Source: Heterocephalus glaber (Eukaryota; Chordata; Mammalia; Rodentia; Bathyergidae). Taken from it: DNA of 64,000 nucleotides. The position numbers and the translations under genes are program-made. Below, piece after piece: positions 12,601-21,600 of the stretch. A model generated the notes under the pieces. That model did not search any database, was not told where the DNA came from, and saw only the letters and a program-made list of their open reading frames with translations. The stretch's first letter is position 1. Each line of letters opens with the position of its first letter. Location of the stretch: assembly GCF_000247695.1 (NCBI RefSeq), contig NW_004624801.1:5876631-5940630 (forward strand). Reading direction: 5' to 3'.

Positions 12601-15600
12601 CTTTGTGATGCTGGGGATTGAACTCACTGAGCTACATCCCCAGGCCTTTTTTTTGCTTTTTTGTTTTGAGACAGGGCCTTGCTAAGTCATTAAGCTGTAG
12701 CCGGGAATAGTGGCGCACACCTGTGGATGCTGAGGCAGGAGGACCAGTGTGAGTTCAAGGCCAGCCTGGGCTACATAGTGAAACTCTGTTTCAAAAAAAC
12801 AAAAACAGGAGCTGGGGCGCAGAGTCAGAGCTACCTGCAGACCAAGGTTCCTTCCAGGCCTGGGCAGGGCTGCCTGCAGGGACCCACTTTCTCCAGGCTG
12901 AAGATAGAAGGGAAGAGAGAAGAATTTTATTTAACTGCTATTTTGGGGCTAAACTAACAGAGAAGGAGGAAAGAGATCTGCTCCACATGCCTTTTCTATA
13001 TATTGGAGATTTGCCATCAAGGTTGAGCTTGCATTCTGCTTGCAAAACCAACCAACCAAGAAACAAGAAGCACTTGTCTTGTTCATTACCCTCCTGTGCC
13101 AAGAGTTCCCGCTTTGTGTTGTTCTGCTTCTCAGTCCACAGTCAATGTAGGTTCAGTGCAAATGATTTATGCTTTGTCTTCTCCAAAACTTCCTATAAAT
13201 TCCTGTGGCTTTTTAGAACCTAGCATATAGTACAGACCTGAAGAAAGTCTCACATGGAAATATACGCACAAGTAGAGCACATCACAAAGGGAAAGCTGCT
13301 TTCTAAAAATGACTCCCAACAAACGCTGGAAGAGAAATCCTTCCCAAATGACCTGCAACATGAACAGAGAAACACAACTGTAATGACAATACAAGGCAAG
13401 GAGATGTCTCAAAAAATTTAAAACTCCTCAAATGTTAATCCCACATGTACTGAAGTAGATAAAATTCCAGATAAGAAATTCAAAAACTCATGGTTAAAAT
13501 GATCAATGAGATCAAAGAAGAGACAAAGAAGCACCTGAATGAAATACACAAGACAGTGCAGGAGATGAAAGACCACTTCATGCACACCTGAGCTGGAATT
13601 CTCAGGTGACTTGGGGTTTGCCTGTGCGGCTGTTTTGAAGAACTGCATTTTCATTCTTGAAACTCATGAAACATTGAATCTTTGTATCACAAGTTCACAT
13701 GTTTGTTTTTGTTTGGTAATGGTGCAGCTTAAGCCAAGTAATAATGAAAAATTTTTTCCCCTGCTTCAGTATTGCATGAAGGCTATGAAGTTGGAAAAGG
13801 CAAGTCCTAGGTGTGAAAGCTTTAATTTATCCACCTCATTTATTTTTTTTTTTGTAGCCATAGTCTCAATTTTCCTGTTATATGACTGCTGAAGCATTCG
13901 TGGCTCCATCTTAAACCCAAGAGTTGATATACTGTGGGAACAGCTGGATGTTCAAAATGTCTTTGATTCCTTTTTTAAAAATCTCCCTTTATACATGTAA
14001 TAATATTGAGCAGATAGTGAAACGTTGCTTTAACAGTTTAATGAGAAAAGAGAAGAAAGACCTGGCTGCTGGTAGAGAAGTCTTTCCCACTGCGGAAGCC
14101 CCTGCTTGCAATGTAGATCGAGACTGTTACTCCAAGTTCTGTTGCTTAGTTATTGCACCTGACTTTAGGATCCAAAAAAGTGTTTTTGCCAAGTTGTCTT
14201 TTCCTTCTGGAATTGTAATAGAACGCAATAATACTACCTGTTTGCACTGTGTAATGCATACTGTTATAAGAACCCCCAGTGGCTTTCTTACTGTTGAGCT
14301 CAGAATGCCTTGTGAATGTATGATCTATGGAGGACCCCTGTAGTTGTACCTGCTGATGCTGTCCATCTGTTGGAAAATAAATTTTCAATGTACCCCCCCC
14401 CCCGCCCCAAAAGTCACTAAGTTGGCCAGACGGGCCTCAAACTGGCAATTCTCCTGCCTGTGCCTTCCAGAGCGCTGGGCATCCTGGGCCTGAGCCCTGA
14501 TTTTGAGATTTTTATCAACTCCAGCTGGGAATTTGAGTGCTCTGATTTTGTCCTTGTTTTCCCTGTGTTGTCCCAAATAATTCCACCTGCTCTCTGGTCC
14601 TGAGGACCTGACACACTTTTAAAAGTGCTGTGTTCTATTTGTTAACATTGCTCACTCAGCATGTCTGTAGTCTCCCACCACGAGGAGTACTTAATCCAGT
14701 GAGCACGAATCTCGAATCTTGTGCTTAGTATCTACGATTCTACAGGGAAGGATACTGTATCCGGTCCTGGGTACCCATCGGTAGTAAATATGACATCACT
14801 TTTTTCCTGTTTCAAAGCACTAACTTAAGTTTTTATAGAGTTTTTACTGTTTTTTAGTCAGGCCATGAAGATATCCATTCAATGTGAGCAACGGATGGAA
14901 CAGGAAGACCCTTTCTTGTGATACTATGAGTCTGGCTCAATTTTCTTTTCCCTCTTTGAGATAGAGCCTCACTACGTAGTTCAGGCTGGCCTTGAACTCA
15001 CTATGGAGCCCAGCTGGCCTCTAACTCACTGCGATCCTCCTGCCTCAGCTTCCCAGAGTGCTGGGATTACAGACGTATGCCACTGCGCCTGGCGCTATCG
15101 ATTATCATTTTTAGTTCCCTTAGATTTGATAATGTTGAACCTAGAAAAGAGAAAGTCAAGATAAATAAGTTAGCTCCTGTCTCAGACTTATTTAATGAAT
15201 TTTTCAACCTATCAAAGCCATGTTGGGGCGGGGAGCGAGGCGGGTGGGATTGCTCGTGCTCGCGCGCTCCAGCCTGGCGTGTGGGCGGGGGCGCCGGTGC
15301 GCGCGCAAGGGAGAGGCCAACTCTGGCGGCCGTGGTGGGGCTCGACCCGAGGGGCGGGGGTGTCACCCGCGAGCGGCTGCGCCCGGCCGCCCGGCCGCCA
15401 GGTTCGGATCCCGCTGGCTGCGCCGCCGGGCCACGGGCCGAGCCGCACACGCCCTTCGAGGCCGGGGCCGCGGTCCCGGCGTCCGGAGCGAGGAGGAATA
15501 GGAGCTGCGGCTCCGCCGCCGCTGCCCGTGCCCGGCTGGGCTATTAGCGATGGATCGCTTGACCAACAGTGAAGCAAATACTAGACGTATAGGTATCGTG

Positions 15601-18600
15601 GAAAGTTGTTTTGGAGCAGCTAATCAACCCTTAACTATACCTGGACGAGTTCTTATTGGAGAAGGAGTCTTGACTAAGTTGTGCAGAAAAGCCCAAAGCA
15701 AGGCAGTTTTTCTTATTTAATGATATTCTTGTAAATGGCAATATTGTCGTCCAGGAGAAAAAATATAACAAACAACATATTATTCCCCTGCAAAATGTTA
15801 CTATTGATTCCGTCAAAGATGAGGGAGATTTAAGGAATGGATGGCTTATTAAGACACCAACTAAATTATTTGCAGTTTATGCTGCCACTGCCACTGAAAA
15901 ATCAGAATGGATGAATCATATAAATAAATGTGTTACTGATTTACTCTCCAAAAGTGGGAAGACACCCATTAATGAACATACTGCTGTCTGGGTTCCTGAC
16001 TCTGAGGCAACTGTTTGTATGCGTTGTCAGAAAGCAAAATTCACACCTGTTAATCCTCTTCACCATTGCCGAAAATGTGGTCATGTTGTTTGTGGACCCT
16101 GTTCTGAAAAGAGATTTCTTCTTCCTAGCCAGTCCTCTAAGCCTGTGCGGATTTGTGACTTCTGCTATGACCTGCTTTCCACTGGGGACATGGCCACGTG
16201 CCAGCCTGCCAGATCAGACTCTGTTTATAGTCAGTCATTGAAGTCTTCTTTAAACAATGTATCTGATGATGAGGATGATGATAGCAGTGCCTAAGGACAT
16301 ATTTTGAAATATTTAATCAGGTGTGACTGAGAAATCAGCTCTGGGGGAAATGGAAATTCTTAGTGCTGTCTCACTTTCACTCTAGCCACCACTTTGCCTG
16401 AGAAAGTTGGTACCTGTGTGCCTCAATATAGTCTTAGGAAGTAGGTCTGCCCTCCTTCTCCCCCTCCCCACATTCTTCTGCAGGGATAGACTGTTGCAAA
16501 TGTATCAGATAAAGTTTTAGTTTCTTTTTCTTGTTTATTTCCAGATTACTTTCTTGGAGGGTTGGGGAAAATGTATTTAATAGATTCTGTACCACATTGT
16601 TATTTTTATTTCAGTTATATGGAAAAACTAAAAGCCCAGAATGATGGGAACAGGAGAATAATATGATTAAAATAGTGATATTAACTTTTTTCTAATCATC
16701 CTAATGATTGCAGTGCCAGTGACAAAAATACTGTACATGATTTGGAAATACTTTTTTTACTTTATACCAAGTGGTGCCTTATTGTAATAGCACTATTACA
16801 TGAAATATAAGCCCTTACTGTCTCACTTTTTGGTTTAAAAAAACACATTGGTGCTCTTTGAAGTAATAAAATGAGTGTTTATGAATGAGTATAATTAGGA
16901 ACACTTCTCATCTGACAGCTATAAATCACTAAATTTAGAAGGTATCTTCATTCTATATGAATATTTTTCCATAAAATAGTTGTGATTATATTTTTATGTT
17001 TTATAGGTACCAAATTATAGTCAAATATGTATTTTAAATTATGAGGTTGCCATTCTTCAGAATTTGATTTGAAGATTATCAATTATCCAGAAATGTCATA
17101 TTGCATCAGCTTCTACTTTTAGCAAGGTGTTTTAGATACAAATTCATCTGCTTTATTTCTAGAATGAAAAATCTTATAAGACCCTTGAAAATAAACAATC
17201 TTAAAAATTCCATGATAAGAGTACTGATCTACTTAGTCTTGAGGATTTGGAAGAAATAATATATAAGAATGATCAAGGCAGACCACTTTAAATTTGACTA
17301 GACTTCATATCTGTGGAAGTGTTGTCTATTTCAGTATGAAACTATCTTGAATTTACAAATAATGTTATATTTTATAAAAGTTTTGTGAAGGCCCAATTTC
17401 TATTTTTGTTTCTTTTTTTTTTTTTTTTTTTTTGGTACCAGGGATTGAACTCAGGTTCTTAGCTTGCGAGGCAGGCAGTGGAACTACTGAGCTAAATCCC
17501 TGGCCCAAGATTTAACTTTTTTTTTTGGTACCGGGGATCAAACTCGGGTCCTTGCGTTTGTGAGGCAGGCGGCAGAACCACTGAGCTAAATCTCTGTCCC
17601 ACAATTTCTATTTTTGTAAAACAGTTGTATGTTTTATGTGTTTCTGAAATCATTTTGCAATCTGTGGAAATAGACTAGCATTTGATACTTCTAAATCAGT
17701 CTAGATTGCTTTTGAGAAGTAATTTTCACTTTCTGCTTCTGAGGCAGCCGTTAGGTTGCAAGTGTTTATCATATAAAACTTGATGCATTTTGCTCTACTC
17801 ATTTCATTTGTATGCTGCAAATAATTACAGTCTTTCAAATATGGGAAATCAGTCTAAAATTTAAGTTCTACATTTTTTTTAACTTCTAAATTAAAAATCT
17901 GATTATTCTGCAAATGTCATGAGGTTTGATCCAGTAACATGGTGGAAATTCTTTGGTATCTAACTGTTTGGCTAAGGCACTAATTTTACTTTATTGTTAA
18001 ATTTTGTTTTGTTTTGTTTTGTTTTGTTTGGTACCACAAATCGAACTCGGGTTCTTGCGCTTGCGCAGCAGGCATTGAAACCACTGAACTAAATCCCCGG
18101 CCCTTATTCTTAAATTTTGAAAGCACCTGAAGTATTCAGATCTCCCTGTGAGAAATGTGAAAGAAAAACACGACAGAAACTAAGGGTTATTTTATTTTAT
18201 TTTTTCGTGGTTGTTGCTGTTTGTTTTTGGTTGGTCTTAATAGCAGATGGATTTTTGTTTCTAAGCAATATGTACATATAATCAGTCAATATATCTGAAA
18301 AGGACCACGAAACCTGAGAATATGAATGGAGACGCTGGTACAGAGTAACCTGGTAAATTCAGAATCAAGGGAAATGTTCTGAGATAACATGTGGATTGTC
18401 AATCTCTGTTGACTCGTTTTATGATAAAAAAAGTTTTTTTTAAAGTCATGTTATTCTCCTGGATTTCATCTATTTGGAGGAAGATGGGGTTTTTGAATTC
18501 TTGTGCCTAACAAGCCAGCTAAATGTGGCATAAAGTAGAAGATGTTAGCTGATGCTAAGACTCATTATATGCTAAATGCAGAAATATATGCTGGTGCTGA

Positions 18601-21600
18601 AGTAAAGACAGCTATTTCCACCAAACCCACCTTATCATATCCTACAAGAGTTCTTCTTAAGCTTGTGAAATGTACTGAAGGAGACAACTGGTGCAGCTCA
18701 GTGGAACTTTTTTTTTTTTTTTTTTGGCAGTACCAGGGATCGAACTCAGGACCTTGCGCTTGCAAGGCAGGCACAGTGCCACTGAGGTAAATCTCTGGCT
18801 GAAAACTTCCTGATAAACTTAAAAACTTGACTGCACTTTGAAAAAAAAAAGAGGGCTATATCACTTCAATTTTTACCAGAAAACAAACTGTTCAGTCATC
18901 AGTATTTGGATTTTCTGCTATCAGCACATTTGTTTCATATGTACCCCCCAAAAAAGTAAAAATGTCATATTAATATCAAGTATCCACCACAGCGATTCTG
19001 TTGACAGAGAAACCAAAAAGCCTAAAATTACTCACTTTTATAATGGCTAAATTTGGAGTTGACGCTTTAGATAGAAAATGTGCATTTTATTTGATGTCCA
19101 GGAGATCCAACCATTAGCCAATGGCAGTTTTTTCTGCCATTTTTATATGTTGGGGGTGTTAACTCCCCTGTATTGTACCAATTAGCATGATGAGGAGAAA
19201 TAATAAAATGTTTTGATTTTATTAAAACCCTTAGGGATGCGATTAATTGAGGAAAATCTGTGTTCCAGAATGACTACTAGAAAAGTGCCCATAAAAGTAA
19301 GAAAACTTATAGCAGAAATCCTGGGAAGGGAGATTCCTGTTATAGAAGAGCCCATACAACCTGCTGACAAAAGCAAACGAAAAAGATGTGCCATGTGCCC
19401 CAGTGACAAGGACAGAAAAACTGCTAGCCAATGTGACGCTTATAAAATGCCAATTTGTAATCAGTGCCATAAGAAACTGTCTTGGGCCAGGGATTTAGTT
19501 TAGTGGTGCTGCCAGCTGCCTCAAAAGCTCAGAGTCCCGAGTTCGATCCCTGGTACCAAAAAAAAAAAAAGGAAAGAAACTTTGTCTTAGGTGTTTTGAA
19601 ATTTTTTTTTTTATGTTACAAATACTTATGTGGTGTGTTTACAAATATAAATTGATCATAAATATTTTTACTTTTATAAAAAATGAAATTCTTGAGTCCT
19701 GAAGACCCATGAGCAGCACATATGAAACTAAAATGAGGGGGAGGTGCCAGTGTAGCACAGCGCAGGGTCACTGTGGGGAGCCGCAGCAGCTCCGGGTGCG
19801 GGAGGCAGTGGACTCCATGGTGAAGAGTGTGGAGAGAGAGCATGTGGAAGAGGCAGGGCCTTGGGTTCCGGTGCAGTGCCAGCACCCGTGAGGACAACCA
19901 GGCGTCCATGCAGCAGGTCTACCAGTGCGTTGAGCGCTGTCGCACACCTCTAGCTCAAGCCCAGGCCTTGGTGGTCAAGGAGCTGGAAAACTTCCAGGGC
20001 CACCTGGCCCAGTGTGCGACACATTGCAATGACAAAGCCAGAGATTAGATGGATGCAGGGAGTAAGGAGCTTTGGTGAAACTGGAAACAGCTGGACAGTG
20101 GTGGGGCCAGGTGTGTGGATGACCACATGAACCTCCTTCCAGCTATGACCAAGAAGATGAAGGAGTCTCTTGTCCATTGGGAAATAAAAGTCTTTGCCAG
20201 TGGCCATCAGGGCTGAGGGCCGAGATCTATTTAAAAAGAAGAATGAGAATTTTAGTCTTTTAAGTAAAATTTATGAATGAAAAAAATAAGGATGACAACA
20301 AGTTTAAGATATTTCACTTTCCACTGGAGCCTGGTTCTTCTGTGTTTGGATGGTAGAAAGTGAAATGGGGGAGAAAAAAAACTGGCCCTAAAGTTTGGGT
20401 CAAAGATAGCCCAAGAGAGTATTTTAGATCCTAAATTGCATGTGGCAAGACCTTATCCTGGCAGTGGAGATCTCAGACCAACGGAGAGCCCTCCAAGTTG
20501 TCAAGATACGGATATGCATTTCTTTTTTTTTGGTACCAGGGATCAAACACAGGACCTAGAGCTTTTGAGGCAGGCGTGGTGTCACTGAGCTAAATCCCTG
20601 GCCCCTTTGTTGTCTTTTTACCAGCTCATTACTTGAAATGATAATATAGTCTGTCTATTTGCTGTGTCAAGGCTGTGATATATTTTTCTAGTGGTTTGGT
20701 CTCAAAATAAAAAAGATTCACTGTCTCTCCCCACCCCCACCCTAAAAGAAACTAAAGTGATTCAGTGGTAGTTGGGGATTAAAACCTTTCAGGGCTATGT
20801 GTGTCCCAGAGGCCCAGGCCTCTTGGAGCGGGGTGGAAAATAGGCCAAAAAATACCATTTGATTGGTCAGTCTGGAGAACAGCTGTCCAGAAGCAGCCTG
20901 AGTGATAACAATTGACAACCTGCACTGAGCAGTAGATCCACATGTTGTCACACTCACTCCTCTCTAGACTGAGCCATCTCTAACATTCTGATGCTCTGAA
21001 TTCTCCCCCAGGCTATGTTAAACGGCCGAATGCCCTAGACTAGCAGGAAGGCATTTTCTAACCTGAGAGCCTCTGTCTTAAAACTGCTTCAGAAGATGAC
21101 AGGATAATGTCCCTCAGACACTGAGCATATTCATTGAAATGCCCAGAGAGCACACAAGTGGAAAACAAAATCTTTTCTATTGTCTATTCCAAAATCCCAG
21201 ATATCTTTCCTATTTCAAGTCCCTGGATGTTGACATTATAAATCAGGTCACCACTCCATCTGCTACGACTGTCCCAAGGCCCTCATCAAGGGTGGGGTGA
21301 CTTTCCCCACAGAGACAAATTTGCTTGGAGCTCAGTGCTTTGGATTTACCAAATATCAAGGTCGGACATGGTGTTACATCCCTGTTATTCCAGCACTCCA
21401 GAGCCTGAGGCAGGAAGATTCCTGCAAGTTCAAGCCAGAACTACACAGGGAGACCTTGTCTCAATCAATCATGGTTCCTCTTTGCTCCAATTTCCAATGA
21501 CAGTGGTCCCAAGGAAGCCCTTTCTATGGAACACACGGAGAGCTCGGGTAGTGCTGAGACTCCTCCTCAACCTGGCACTTTGTGATACAGGGATGATATA

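Noticed and set aside
14060..14343. Secreted cysteine-rich protein at 13924-14343
   Set aside because: The cysteines show no regular pattern, there is no signal peptide, and the context is 3' UTR-like. Kept only as an open question.
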